DNA of 34,392 nt from Caballeronia arationis (GTDB taxonomy: Bacteria > Pseudomonadota > Gammaproteobacteria > Burkholderiales > Burkholderiaceae): NCBI RefSeq assembly GCF_001544975.2, contig NZ_FCOG02000068.1, positions 1 to 34,392 on the forward strand, given 5' to 3'. A program made the translations under genes and the position numbers. Below, one piece after another: positions 26,377 through 34,392 of this stretch (position 1 is the stretch's first letter; every line of letters begins with the position of its first letter). Below the pieces are notes generated by a model. The model did no database searches and was not told where the DNA came from. It saw only the letters and a list, made by a program, of their open reading frames with translations.

Positions 26377-26478
26377 TGAGCAAACGAAACGCCGCCGAAT
26401 CCGAAACGCGGCATCGCGCTCAAGTCGCTCGGGACAGTTCAACACCATTCGTCGTTCAGGACCTCAAGGAGAATCGCA

Positions 26479-27783
<1,305 letters not shown>

Positions 27784-27862
27784 TCAGAAAGGCGTAATCA
27801 GGGAGCGCAGTGAATAGTGTGGCAGCGCCGTCCGGTCTCCAGCCGGTCGGCGCGAGCCACCA

Positions 27863-27915
27863 AAAACAAAGCGCGCCGCCCGGGGTCTGGTTTCCCGGAC
27901 AGCGCGCTTCGTTTT
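27863..27915. terminator. Bidirectional terminator between aceA and the universal stress gene
   Basis: AAAACAAAGCGCGC (27863-27876) pairs, with one mismatch, with GCGCGCTTCGTTTT (27902-27915). The loop has its own CCGGG/CCCGG stem. A's before and T's after make it work for both converging genes. Confidence 0.75.
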
Positions 27916-27928
27916 GAGCATTGCCGCT

Positions 27929-28363
27929 TTATCGATACACGATCACCGGAATCTTCGTGTGCGTGAGCACGCGCTGCGTCTCGCTGCCGATCAGGAGGCT
28001 GCCGAGCCCGCGCCGTCCGTGCGACGCCATCAGAATGACATCGCAGCCGCCCGATACCGCCGCCTCGATGATGCCGATGTACGGCGCGGAATCGATGCTC
28101 GTCACGCTGTCGCAAGGCACGCCGGCTTCCTCCGCCGCGCGTTCGACCGCGCGCAGATGCTCGCGCGCCTCGCGCTCGGCGCGGTCGTGGAAGTCGTCGG
28201 GCGGTTCGACGGCGACGTCCGCGAATGGCGAGTACGGGTACTGCGGCAGGCACGCGTATGCCGTGATGCGCGCGCCGACGGATTGCGCCAGGTCGATCGC
28301 GCCATCGATTGCTTTTTGCGACAGCTCGGAGCCGTCGGTCGGAACCAGGATGTGCTTGAACAT
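27929..28363 (-). CDS. Universal stress protein (UspA family)
   Basis: This 144-residue single-domain Usp starts with FKHILVPTDGSELSQKAIDGAIDLA and ends with ILMASHGRRGLGSLLIGSETQRVLTHTKIPVIVYR. The last part contains the ATP-binding pattern G-2X-G-9X-G(S/T), so it is of the ATP-binding type. ATG 28363 has AAGGAGG five bases ahead. Members of the family respond to starvation, stationary phase or oxygen limitation; the exact role is unknown. It is convergent with aceA and is not likely to be in one transcript with the LysR gene upstream (96-base gap). Confidence 0.95.
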   Translation of the reverse strand: MFKHILVPTDGSELSQKAIDGAIDLAQSVGARITAYACLPQYPYSPFADVAVEPPDDFHDRAEREAREHLRAVERAAEEAGVPCDSVTSIDSAPYIGIIEAAVSGGCDVILMASHGRRGLGSLLIGSETQRVLTHTKIPVIVYR

Positions 28364-28459
28364 GGCGTCCTCCTTGGAACGTCGTTGCGCTCTTTCATTG
28401 TAGTAACAGCCATCGCTCATTCGGCCCGATTAATCAGCTTGATTGATCGGCCACATGGA

Positions 28460-29362
28460 TCAGCCCCAGTATCCCGGAGCGCTGTAAGTATGCTTGAGCA
28501 GGTCGAGAAAGAGCCGCACGCGCAGCGGCAGATGGCGGCGCTGCGGAAAGACCGCGTGGATGCCGATCGGCGGCGCGGCGAAATCGTCGAGCACGGTGAC
28601 GAGGCGGCCGGCCGCGATGTCGTCGCCGACTTCCCACCAGGAGCGCCACGCGAGGCCGTAGCCTGCGAGACACCAGTCGTGGAGCACGGCGCCGTCGGAG
28701 CATTCCATCATGCCGGAAACCTTGATCGTGACGACCTTGTCCTCGTGCTGGAACATCCAGCCGCGCTGCTGATTCGCCGATGCGCCGAGCGCAAGGCAAT
28801 TGTGCCCCGCGAGCGACGCGAGATCGGCGGGCTTGCCGCGCCGTTGCAGATAAACCGGCGAGGCAACGCACACGCGCCGGTTCTCCCCCAGCTTGAGCGA
28901 CACCAGCGACGAATCCGGCAGTTCGCCGAGCCGCACCGCGCAATCGAAGCCTTCGTTGACGAGATCGACCATGCGGTCGGTGAGATCGAGCGAAATCGAC
29001 ACGTCGGGATGCCGCGTCGTGAATTCCGGCACGAGCGCCGCGACATGCCGCCGCCCGAATCCCGCTGGCGCCGACACCCGCAAGTGCCCGCTCGCCTTTA
29101 CGCCGCCGGCCGAAACGCTCGCCTCGGCGTTCTGCATGTCGTTGATGACGCGCTGGCAGTCTTCCAGGAACGCCGAGCCTTCGAAGGTCAGCGTGATCCG
29201 GCGCGTCGTGCGCACGAGCAGTTTCACGCCGAGGCGCTCTTCCAGCGCATCGAGCCGCCGGCCGATCACGGCGGGCGCAACGCCTTCGGTCTGCGCCGCC
29301 GCCGACAGGCTGCCCTTCGCCGCGACGGCCGCGAACGTCTCGATTTGCTTGAAGCGATCCAT
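28460..29362 (-). CDS. LysR-family transcriptional regulator
   Basis: This 300-residue regulator has an N-terminal winged helix-turn-helix (MDRFKQIETFAAVAAKGSLSA with LEERLGVKLLVRTTRRITLT) and a periplasmic-binding-like effector domain from about residue 90 (GHLRVSAPAGFGRRHVAALVPEF). It is of the common 'CrgA-like' type with RVSAPxxFGR. The start ATG at 29362 has AGGAA eight bases ahead; an upstream in-frame extension (MGIETGISR) has none. It is divergent from the haloacid dehalogenase gene, so it may control that gene and itself through the 137-base gap, which has a 12-bp palindrome. The ligand is unknown. Confidence 0.94.
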   Translation of the reverse strand: MDRFKQIETFAAVAAKGSLSAAAQTEGVAPAVIGRRLDALEERLGVKLLVRTTRRITLTFEGSAFLEDCQRVINDMQNAEASVSAGGVKASGHLRVSAPAGFGRRHVAALVPEFTTRHPDVSISLDLTDRMVDLVNEGFDCAVRLGELPDSSLVSLKLGENRRVCVASPVYLQRRGKPADLASLAGHNCLALGASANQQRGWMFQHEDKVVTIKVSGMMECSDGAVLHDWCLAGYGLAWRSWWEVGDDIAAGRLVTVLDDFAAPPIGIHAVFPQRRHLPLRVRLFLDLLKHTYSAPGYWG

Positions 29363-29398
29363 GCGCGATATTCCTGTTTCAATCCCCACGCGAAAAGA

Positions 29399-29410
29399 TT
29401 ACGTACGTAA
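29399..29410. promoter_or_regulatory. 12-bp palindrome in the LysR-dehalogenase divergent gap
   Basis: TTACGTACGTAA is perfectly symmetric, 36 bases from the LysR start and 89 from the dehalogenase start, in AT-rich DNA. It fits a place where a regulator could touch both promoters, though LysR sites are usually T-N11-A. Confidence 0.45.
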
Positions 29411-29499
29411 AAGTAAAAGATCAAGTGATTCGAAGCGACTTTTTATGCATATCGATCACGAATAGAATCCATCTCGACCTCTACACGGAGCGCACGGCT

Positions 29500-30282
29500 A
29501 TGTCGGCCATAACGACACACTCCTCTCCCCGCGCAGTGATTTTCGACGCCTACGGCACGCTTTTCGACGTGCATTCCGTCATCGCTGCCGCCGAGCAGCT
29601 GTTCCCCGGCCGAGGCGACGCGCTCTCCCAGTTGTGGCGCCAGAAGCAGATCGAATACACGCAGTTGCGCACGCTCGCCGATCCGTCGGGCGGGCTCTAC
29701 GAGCCGTTCTGGGCGATCACGCTCGACGCGCTGCGCTTTGCCGCCGCGCGCCTGAATCTCGCCGACGCACTGTCGAGCGCCGCCGAAAAACGGCTGATGG
29801 ACGAATACGCGTGTCTTTCCGCGTTCCCGGATGTCGTCGGCGCGCTGAGGGCGCTGCGCGAGCGCACGTGGTGCGAACTTGCGATCCTCTCGAACGGCAA
29901 TCCGCAGATGCTCGACATCGCGGTGAAAAGCGCCGGCATGACGGGCCTTTTCGACCACGTCCTTTCCGTCGATGCCGTACGCGCCTACAAGCCCGCACCC
30001 GCGTCGTACGCGCTCGGCACGCAGGCGTTCGGCTGCGCGGCGCGCGAGCTCGTCTTCGTCTCGTCGAACGGCTGGGACGTCGCGGGCGCGTCGTGGTTCG
30101 GCTACACGACGTTCTGGATCAACCGCGCAGGCCTTCCCGCAGAGGAACTCGGCGTCGCGCCGCGCGGCACCGGACGCGGCATGAACGACCTCGTCGCCTT
30201 CATCGAGGGCGGCTGCCAGCAACAGGATTCCCCCACCCCCGCGAAACGCCCGGCACGGATGCGCCAGGCCCCCGGCACCTGA
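29500..30282 (+). CDS. Type II (S)-2-haloacid dehalogenase
   Basis: These HAD-superfamily enzymes hydrolyse L-2-haloacids to D-2-hydroxyacids and can turn haloacetate into glycolate. The 260-residue protein has the nucleophile Asp16 in AVIFDAYGTLFDVHS, the arginine-containing QTLRTLADPSGG-like segment (here QLRTLADPSGG), LSNGNPQMLDIAVKSAGM (Ser/Asn), the lysine in YKPAPASYALG and SSNGWDVAGASWFGYTTFWINR. All these are diagnostic of type II dehalogenases rather than phosphatases. A 30-residue basic, Pro-rich tail is extra. ATG 29500 has a modest GGAG ahead at 29487-29490. The aceB gene follows after 59 bases in the same direction. Confidence 0.92.
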   Translation: MSAITTHSSPRAVIFDAYGTLFDVHSVIAAAEQLFPGRGDALSQLWRQKQIEYTQLRTLADPSGGLYEPFWAITLDALRFAAARLNLADALSSAAEKRLMDEYACLSAFPDVVGALRALRERTWCELAILSNGNPQMLDIAVKSAGMTGLFDHVLSVDAVRAYKPAPASYALGTQAFGCAARELVFVSSNGWDVAGASWFGYTTFWINRAGLPAEELGVAPRGTGRGMNDLVAFIEGGCQQQDSPTPAKRPARMRQAPGT

Positions 30283-30341
30283 GCGCCATCGCTATCCAAC
30301 GCAATATGCAAAACCGTCTGACCGACCAAGGAGAAAACCAC

Positions 30342-31934
30342 ATGGCCCAATCGCTGAATCTGCCGCAGGGCATGGCAATCACCGCCGACATGCAGCCCGG
30401 CTTCGACGCGATCCTCACGCGCGAAGCCCTCGAACTCGTCGCCCAGCTGCACCGGCAGTTCGAGCCGCACCGCCAGCAACTGCTCGCGGCACGCGTCGAA
30501 CGGACCAAGCGTCTGGACGCCGGCGAGCGTCCCAATTTCCTTCCGGACACAAAGTCGATCCGCGAAGGCGACTGGAAGATCGCACCGCTGCCGCAGGCGC
30601 TTCTTTGCCGTCGCGTTGAAATCACGGGGCCGGTCGAGCGCAAGATGATCATCAACGCGCTCAACTCGGGCGCGGATGCGTATATGACTGACTTCGAGGA
30701 CTCGAACACGCCGAACTGGGACAACCAGATCACCGGCCAGATCAACCTGAAGGAAGCCGTGCGCGGCACGATTTCGCTCGAACAGAACGGCAAGTCGTAC
30801 AAGCTCAACGATCGTGTCGCGACGCTGATCGTGCGTCCGCGCGGCTGGCATCTCGACGAAAAGCACGTGACCGTCGACGGCCAGCGCGTCTCCGGCGGCA
30901 TCTTCGATTTCGCGCTCTTCCTTTTCCACAACGCAAAGGAGCAGCTTGCGCGCGGCGTCGGCCCGTTCTTCTACTTGCCGAAGCTGGAGAGCCATCTGGA
31001 AGCGCGCCTGTGGAACGAGATCTTCGTGGCGGCGCAGGAAGCGGTCGGCGTGCCGCGCGGCTCGATTCGCGCGACCGTGCTCGTCGAGACGATTCTCGCC
31101 GCATTCGAGATGGACGAAATCCTGTATGAACTGCGCGAACATAGCTCGGGCCTGAACGCCGGCCGCTGGGACTATATCTTCTCGGCGATCAAGAAGTTCA
31201 AGAGCGACCCGGACTTCTGCCTCGCTGACCGCGCGAAGATCACGATGACCGTGCCGTTCATGCGCGCCTACGCGCTCGAATTGCTGAAGACGTGCCACAA
31301 GCGCAACGCGCCGGCGATCGGCGGCATGAGCGCGCTGATTCCGATCAAGAACGATCCCGCGGCAAACGACAAGGCGATGGGCGGCGTGCGCTCGGACAAG
31401 GCGCGCGATGCCGGCGACGGTTACGACGGCGGCTGGGTCGCCCATCCGGGCCTCGTGCCGATCGCGATGGAAGAGTTCGTGAAGGTGCTCGGCGACAAGC
31501 CGAACCAGATCGGCAAGCAGCGCACCGACGTCCAGGTGACGGCGAAGGACCTGCTCGACTTCCGCCCGGAAGAGCCGATTACCGAAGTTGGCGTGCGCAA
31601 CAACATCAACGTCGGCATCCACTATCTCGGCTCGTGGCTCACGGGTAACGGCTGCGTCCCGATCCACAACCTGATGGAAGACGCGGCGACGGCGGAAATC
31701 TCGCGCTCGCAAGTGTGGCAGTGGATTCGCTCCCCGAAGGGCGAGCTCGACGACGGCCGCAAGGTCACCGCCGCGATGGTGCGCGACTTCACCATCGACG
31801 AACTGGAGAAGGTGAAGCTCGCGGTCGGCGGCGACACGAAGCCTTACGAGCGCGCGGCGAAAATCTTCGAGCAGATGTCGACGTCGGAGAACTTCACCGA
31901 GTTTCTGACGCTGCCGCTCTACGAAGAAATCTGA
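30342..31934 (+). CDS. aceB: Malate synthase A
   Basis: Malate synthase condenses glyoxylate with acetyl-CoA to malate, closing the glyoxylate bypass. The 530-residue length is that of the A isoform (form G is about 720). Landmarks are MTDFEDSNTPNWDNQITGQINL, YKLNDRVATLIVRPRGWHLDEKH, the signature LPKLESHLEARLWNEIF, RATVLVETILAAFEMDEIL (catalytic region) and the C-terminal DAATAEISRSQVWQWI. ATG 30342 has AAGGAGAA ahead. The dehalogenase gene lies 59 bases upstream, and the two may share a transcript. A terminator follows directly. Confidence 0.97.
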   Translation: MAQSLNLPQGMAITADMQPGFDAILTREALELVAQLHRQFEPHRQQLLAARVERTKRLDAGERPNFLPDTKSIREGDWKIAPLPQALLCRRVEITGPVERKMIINALNSGADAYMTDFEDSNTPNWDNQITGQINLKEAVRGTISLEQNGKSYKLNDRVATLIVRPRGWHLDEKHVTVDGQRVSGGIFDFALFLFHNAKEQLARGVGPFFYLPKLESHLEARLWNEIFVAAQEAVGVPRGSIRATVLVETILAAFEMDEILYELREHSSGLNAGRWDYIFSAIKKFKSDPDFCLADRAKITMTVPFMRAYALELLKTCHKRNAPAIGGMSALIPIKNDPAANDKAMGGVRSDKARDAGDGYDGGWVAHPGLVPIAMEEFVKVLGDKPNQIGKQRTDVQVTAKDLLDFRPEEPITEVGVRNNINVGIHYLGSWLTGNGCVPIHNLMEDAATAEISRSQVWQWIRSPKGELDDGRKVTAAMVRDFTIDELEKVKLAVGGDTKPYERAAKIFEQMSTSENFTEFLTLPLYEEI

Positions 31935-31952
31935 GTCTGTCTCGGGTTGACG

Positions 31953-31983
31953 AAAGCCGCTCCCCGGCCGGGAGCGGCTTTTT
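31953..31983 (+). terminator. Intrinsic terminator after aceB
   Basis: AAAGCCGCTCCC (31953-31964) pairs perfectly with GGGAGCGGCTTT (31970-31981) over a 5-base loop and runs into more T's. It reaches the last base of the opposite gene's stop codon. Confidence 0.93.
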
Positions 31984-32396
31984 CATTTGCGCGCGCGATG
32001 CTCGACCCAGTCGCCGCCTTCGATACGCGGCAGACCGTCGACCGAATGGGCGGCCACCGGATACAGCAGGCAATCGACGTGCTGCTCCGTGCCTTCGATA
32101 TCCACCATCACATGCAGCCGATGCGAGCGAAACAGGCCCTCGACGCCCGGATACACCTCTTCGATCTCATCGAGCACGGGCACGAGTGCGTCGTCGATGC
32201 GGTAGACGTCGCCGCGAACCGGCTCGCCTTCGGCATCGAGCACGAGGCCCGGATAGCGGCCGAAGTCGAAGAGCCGCCCGGGCACATGCGCGATGCCGAG
32301 CCATTCCGGCTTCGCGATGCAGTGGCGCTCCGCCGCGCGGTTGATGTCGTTGATCTCGCCGGCGCGCAGTGTGCCGTAGATGAATACGTGTTGCAT
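31983..32396 (-). CDS. Gamma-glutamylcyclotransferase-like protein (YtfP family)
   Basis: This 137-residue protein begins with HVFIYGTLRAGEIN (YGTL at 7-10, the family's substrate-binding loop). It continues with GRLFDFGRYPGLVLDAEGEPVRGDVYRID and has the acidic catalytic region DEIEEVYPG (Glu77-80). Family members cyclise gamma-glutamyl compounds to 5-oxoproline, or act on similar gamma-glutamylamines; the true substrate is unknown. ATG 32396 is the start of similarity. It is divergent from the AraC-type gene with a 167-base gap holding a nested inverted repeat. Confidence 0.9.
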   Translation of the reverse strand: MQHVFIYGTLRAGEINDINRAAERHCIAKPEWLGIAHVPGRLFDFGRYPGLVLDAEGEPVRGDVYRIDDALVPVLDEIEEVYPGVEGLFRSHRLHVMVDIEGTEQHVDCLLYPVAAHSVDGLPRIEGGDWVEHRARK

Positions 32397-32424
32397 CGGT
32401 CGAACGCTCCGTCCTCGCTGTCGG

Positions 32425-32453
32425 CCAGAGTTGGCGCTGTCGCCTTGCTCTGG
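32425..32453. promoter_or_regulatory. Nested inverted repeat between the cyclotransferase and AraC genes
   Basis: CCAGAG (32425-32430) pairs with CTCTGG (32448-32453), and inside it GGCG-CTGT-CGCC (32433-32444) forms a second stem. A further TCGCCG/CGGCGA repeat lies at 32504-32520. No T-run follows, so an operator or leader hairpin is more likely than a terminator. Confidence 0.4.
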
Positions 32454-32563
32454 TCTCATGCAAGCCAATTGCTGTTAATTCCTTTGCGATTATGCCGCGC
32501 GCATCGCCGGATTGCGGCGAATCAAATTACCATCGAAGTTTTCCGCGCGATGTCTGCAATCGA

Positions 32564-33394
32564 ATGAGCACTCCCGCCGAAACCGTCGAGGATCTCGACA
32601 TCCCCGTCGAGCACTCGCCGACGCACGCGCATCCGATCTGCGTGCGGGCGCGTCCCGTGCCGGCGGGCGTGCGGATCGCGCTGCACACGCATGCGTGGGC
32701 GCAACTCGCGTACGCGACCCGCGGCGTGCTGCGCGTCGCCACGGTCGACTCGACCTGGATGGTGCCGCCCTCGCGCGCGATCTGGGTGCCGCCGAACGTG
32801 ACGCACGAGGTCGTGATCGTCGAAGATGCGTACCTGCGCACGCTCTATCTCGATGCGAGCGTCGTGCCGCCAGGACTCGACGCGTGCCGCGTCGTGGAAG
32901 TGTCGCCGCTGTTGCGCGAAGTGATCGCCGCCCTCGACGATCGCGGTGTCTCGCAGCATCGGGAGCGTCTGCTCGGCACGCTCGCGCTCGACGAAATCAC
33001 GCGTTCGGAACCGCTGCCGCTTTCCGTTCCGATGCCCGATGAGAAGCGCCTGCGCGCGCTGTGCGAAGCGGTGCTCGCCGACCCGGGCCGCGCCGATTCC
33101 CTCGAAGCCTGGGCGGCCGAAGCGGGCGCGAGCACGCGCACGATCGCGCGGCTTTTCCGGCGTGAACTCGGCGTGAGCTTTTCGCAATGGCGCCAGCAGG
33201 CCGTGCTCGCGCGCGCGATTCCGCTGCTGAGCGCGGGGCGGCCGCTTGCGCAAGTGGCGCGCGAACTCGGCTATCAGAGCCAAAGTGCGTTTTCCGCGAT
33301 GTTCAGGCGCGCGTTCGGTGAAAGCCCGCGGGCGTTCTTCGTCCGCGACGGACGGGGTGTGGCGGAGGAAGCCGCAAGCGGCGATGCGAGGTGA
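32564..33394 (+). CDS. AraC-family transcriptional regulator with cupin-type sensor domain
   Basis: The 276-residue protein has an N-terminal cupin-like AraC-binding domain (about 20-130: VRIALHTHAWAQLAYATRGVLRVATVDSTWMVPPSRAIWVPPNVTHEV). The C-terminal double helix-turn-helix spans about 165-265 (SLEAWAAEAGASTRTIARLFRRELGVSFSQWRQQAVLARAIPLL, then LAQVARELGYQSQSAFSAMFRRAFGESPRAFF). The H-x-H and PPxxxHEV pattern suggests a metal or small-ligand pocket. ATG 32564 precedes the similarity closely; a second ATG at 32550 is in another frame. It may control the divergent cyclotransferase gene or itself, but the sequence does not show this. Confidence 0.93.
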   Translation: MSTPAETVEDLDIPVEHSPTHAHPICVRARPVPAGVRIALHTHAWAQLAYATRGVLRVATVDSTWMVPPSRAIWVPPNVTHEVVIVEDAYLRTLYLDASVVPPGLDACRVVEVSPLLREVIAALDDRGVSQHRERLLGTLALDEITRSEPLPLSVPMPDEKRLRALCEAVLADPGRADSLEAWAAEAGASTRTIARLFRRELGVSFSQWRQQAVLARAIPLLSAGRPLAQVARELGYQSQSAFSAMFRRAFGESPRAFFVRDGRGVAEEAASGDAR

Positions 33395-33433
33395 ACGCCA
33401 AACGCGCACCTGCAAGCGATGGCGCCCCGCAGA

Positions 33434-33898
33434 TCAAACGCGCCGCGCCATGTGCCGAATCGCGCCGAGCTGCGCCAGCCGCGAACCCGCCGGCCGGTAG
33501 CCCATGCGGATATAGAGCCGCGCCGCCGGATTATCGACGAACACGCGCAACTGGCATTCGGCGAGACCGCGGGCGCGTGCCCAGCGGTGCGCGGTATTGA
33601 GCAGGAACGTCCCCGCGCCCTGTCCGCGCCAACCTTCTGCGATCTGTACGTCGCGGATATGCAGCGAGTCGTTTTCTTCGGTGACGCGCATCACGCCGAC
33701 CGGCGCGCCGTCTACCTCCAGCACGAAATTCTCGGATTCGCGCCAGCTGCACAGGAAGAGATCGCCGCGCCAGACGAGATTGTGTCGACGGTAATAGCCG
33801 TCCATGTTCTTGTGCGTGAGCGATTCGGCGAAAGGAAAATCGTCGATGGTCGCCTGACGCAATCGATACAGCGGCAGATCTTCTGTGGGATCGAGCAT
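33434..33898 (-). CDS. GNAT-family N-acetyltransferase
   Basis: The 154-residue GNAT-fold protein has YRLRQATIDDFPFAESLTHKNM, the acetyl-CoA loop DVQIAEGWRGQGAGTFLLNTAHRW (R-G-Q-G-A-G) and LRVFVDNPAARLYIRMGYRPAG. The substrate is unknown. ATG 33898 is my start; a TTG at 33925 and a GTG at 33916 in the same frame would add up to nine residues, and no start has a strong ribosome-binding site. It converges on the AraC-type gene with 39 bases between. Upstream (33974-33989) is a perfect 16-bp palindrome. Confidence 0.88.
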   Translation of the reverse strand: MLDPTEDLPLYRLRQATIDDFPFAESLTHKNMDGYYRRHNLVWRGDLFLCSWRESENFVLEVDGAPVGVMRVTEENDSLHIRDVQIAEGWRGQGAGTFLLNTAHRWARARGLAECQLRVFVDNPAARLYIRMGYRPAGSRLAQLGAIRHMARRV

Positions 33899-33973
33899 CG
33901 CGCGGGCCAAGGGCACGGGGAACAAGACTTCAACACTAAGTCAGAGCGCCGGGCGTGGCAATGGCGGGTTTCA

Positions 33974-33989
33974 CGAAAACCGGTTTTCG
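33974..33989. promoter_or_regulatory. 16-bp perfect palindrome upstream of the GNAT gene
   Basis: CGAAAACC directly followed by GGTTTTCG, 76 bases before the GNAT start and just after the tRNA terminator. It may be an operator or an RNA hairpin. Confidence 0.45.
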
Positions 33990-34035
33990 CAATACCGGGC
34001 GTGAGACGGATCAAAAAGCGACGGAATCGACGGGC

Positions 34036-34068
34036 AAAAAAAAATCCAGCGCATGGCCGGATTTTCTT
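34036..34068 (-). terminator. Intrinsic terminator of the tRNA cluster
   Basis: On the minus strand AAAATCC pairs with GGATTTT around an 11-base loop, followed by a run of T's (nine A's on the plus strand at 34036-34044). It lies 13 bases after the distal tRNA-Asp. Confidence 0.85.
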
Positions 34069-34080
34069 GAAACGACTTGC

Positions 34081-34157
34081 TGGCGGAGCGGACGGGACTC
34101 GAACCCGCGACCCCCGGCGTGACAGGCCGGTATTCTAACCAACTGAACTACCGCTCC
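34081..34157 (-). tRNA. tRNA-Asp (GUC anticodon), copy 1
   Basis: The 77-base gene has the acceptor stem GGAGCGG/CCGCTCC, encoded CCA, a D-arm starting TAGTTCAGTTGG, the anticodon loop CTGTCAC with anticodon GTC, and the T-arm GGTTCGAGTCC. It is identical to the copy at 34315-34391. Confidence 0.98.
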
Positions 34158-34164
34158 AGCAGAC

Positions 34165-34240
34165 TGGCGTCCCCTAGGGGATTCGAACCCCTGTACTCAC
34201 CGTGAAAGGGTGATGTCCTAGGCCTCTAGACGAAGGGGAC
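34165..34240 (-). tRNA. tRNA-Glu (UUC anticodon)
   Basis: The 76-base gene has the acceptor stem GTCCCCT/AGGGGAC, encoded CCA, the anticodon loop CTTTCAC with anticodon TTC, and the T-arm GGTTCGAATCC. It stands 7 bases upstream of tRNA-Asp copy 1 in the same transcript. Confidence 0.98.
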
Positions 34241-34265
34241 AGGAAAACTCGTATCGCCTGCGGCG

Positions 34266-34291
34266 AAAAAAAACCGGCTCATCAGCCGGAT
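34266..34291 (-). terminator. Terminator-like hairpin between tRNA-Asp copy 2 and tRNA-Glu
   Basis: On the minus strand CCGGCT-GATG-AGCCGG is followed by eight T's. It lies 23 bases after tRNA-Asp copy 2 and only 25 before tRNA-Glu, so it separates the first tRNA from the other two. Confidence 0.85.
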
Positions 34292-34314
34292 TCTCTACTA
34301 CTCGCGAGGCTTGT

Positions 34315-34391
34315 TGGCGGAGCGGACGGGACTCGAACCCGCGACCCCCGGCGTGACAGGCCGGTATTCTAACCAACTGAACTACCGCTCC
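34315..34391 (-). tRNA. tRNA-Asp (GUC anticodon), copy 2
   Basis: Identical over all 77 bases to the copy at 34081-34157, with encoded CCA and anticodon GTC. It is the promoter-proximal gene of the cluster; its promoter lies outside the window. Confidence 0.98.
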
Positions 34392-34392
34392 A

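Larger units (their letters stand above)
26068..26478 (+). promoter_or_regulatory. Intergenic region and control region of aceA
   Basis: This 411-base gap has no gene. Its first 90 bases hold the helicase terminator. The rest is AT-rich for this genome and contains four separate palindromes: 26194-26208, 26268-26277, 26301-26312 and 26361-26376. The last lies about 100 bases before the aceA start and covers TATA-like sequence, so it could be both core promoter and operator. AAGGAGAA at 26466-26473 is the aceA ribosome-binding site. Confidence 0.6.

Noticed and set aside
27914..29410. 498-codon plus-strand frame over the universal stress and LysR genes
   Set aside because: Antisense shadow; both minus-strand genes have strong motifs and ribosome-binding sites.
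30102..31712. 536-codon minus-strand frame over aceB
   Set aside because: Antisense shadow of malate synthase, with shadow-like composition.
34081..34391. Integration site or genomic island at the tRNA genes
   Set aside because: No integrase gene and no partial tRNA repeat beyond the two complete tRNA-Asp genes; the composition is unchanged.

Overview
This window looks like a housekeeping segment of a chromosome from the Burkholderia / Paraburkholderia / Caballeronia group (Betaproteobacteria). The basis is the high GC content, strong GC3 bias (which opens long spurious ORFs antisense to most real genes), the protein sequences as I recognise them, and the gene neighbourhoods: smc next to the dap genes, radA-alr-lplT, tsaB-rimI-udg, and aceA near aceB. 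There are about 29 protein genes and three tRNA genes. I see no insertion sequence, prophage, integrase, toxin-antitoxin pair, CRISPR array or composition break.

Layout. (1) 1-3286, minus strand: the N-terminal 60% of smc (runs off the left edge) and an EamA/DMT-type exporter. (2) 3688-8245, plus: dapC, dapD, an ArsC/Spx-like protein, dapE and prmB, that is, the succinylase branch of lysine/diaminopimelate synthesis plus a ribosomal-protein L3 methyltransferase. An intrinsic terminator-like hairpin lies just before dapE. (3) 8417-13520: cardiolipin synthase (+), glutathione peroxidase (-), an ABC-F ATPase (+) and a CaiB/BaiF-fold protein (+) that carries the catalytic triad of alpha-methylacyl-CoA racemases. 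(4) 13517-16423, minus: a small DUF2866-like protein, radA and alr. (5) 16678-20320, plus: lplT followed by thiM-thiE-thiD (thiamine salvage). (6) 20307-23617, minus: tsaB-rimI-udg-DUF1853, a tightly overlapping operon. (7) 23779-26067, plus: an acyl-CoA-binding protein, then a DEAD-box RNA helicase with a long leader and an RGG-like tail. (8) 26479-31934: the glyoxylate-shunt genes aceA and aceB, separated by a universal stress protein (-), a LysR regulator (-) and a type II haloacid dehalogenase (+). (9) 31983-33898: a gamma-glutamylcyclotransferase-like protein (-), an AraC regulator (+) and a GNAT acetyltransferase (-). (10) 34081-34391, minus: tRNA-Asp, tRNA-Glu and a second identical tRNA-Asp.

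How the genes work together. The dap block makes meso-diaminopimelate for peptidoglycan and lysine, and alr supplies D-alanine for the same wall. cls and lplT handle membrane phospholipids. smc, radA, udg and possibly DUF1853 act in chromosome maintenance and repair. tsaB, rimI, prmB, rhlE, the ABC-F protein and the tRNAs serve translation. aceA and aceB complete the glyoxylate bypass; the dehalogenase next to aceB could feed it if its substrate is a haloacetate.

I did not find a clearly novel multi-gene system. The points most worth a second look are the coupled uracil-DNA glycosylase / DUF1853 nuclease-like pair, the dense palindromes in front of aceA (especially a perfect 16-bp one at 26361-26376), the long structured leader of the RNA helicase gene, and the CaiB-family protein that looks like a racemase with a shortened C-terminus.
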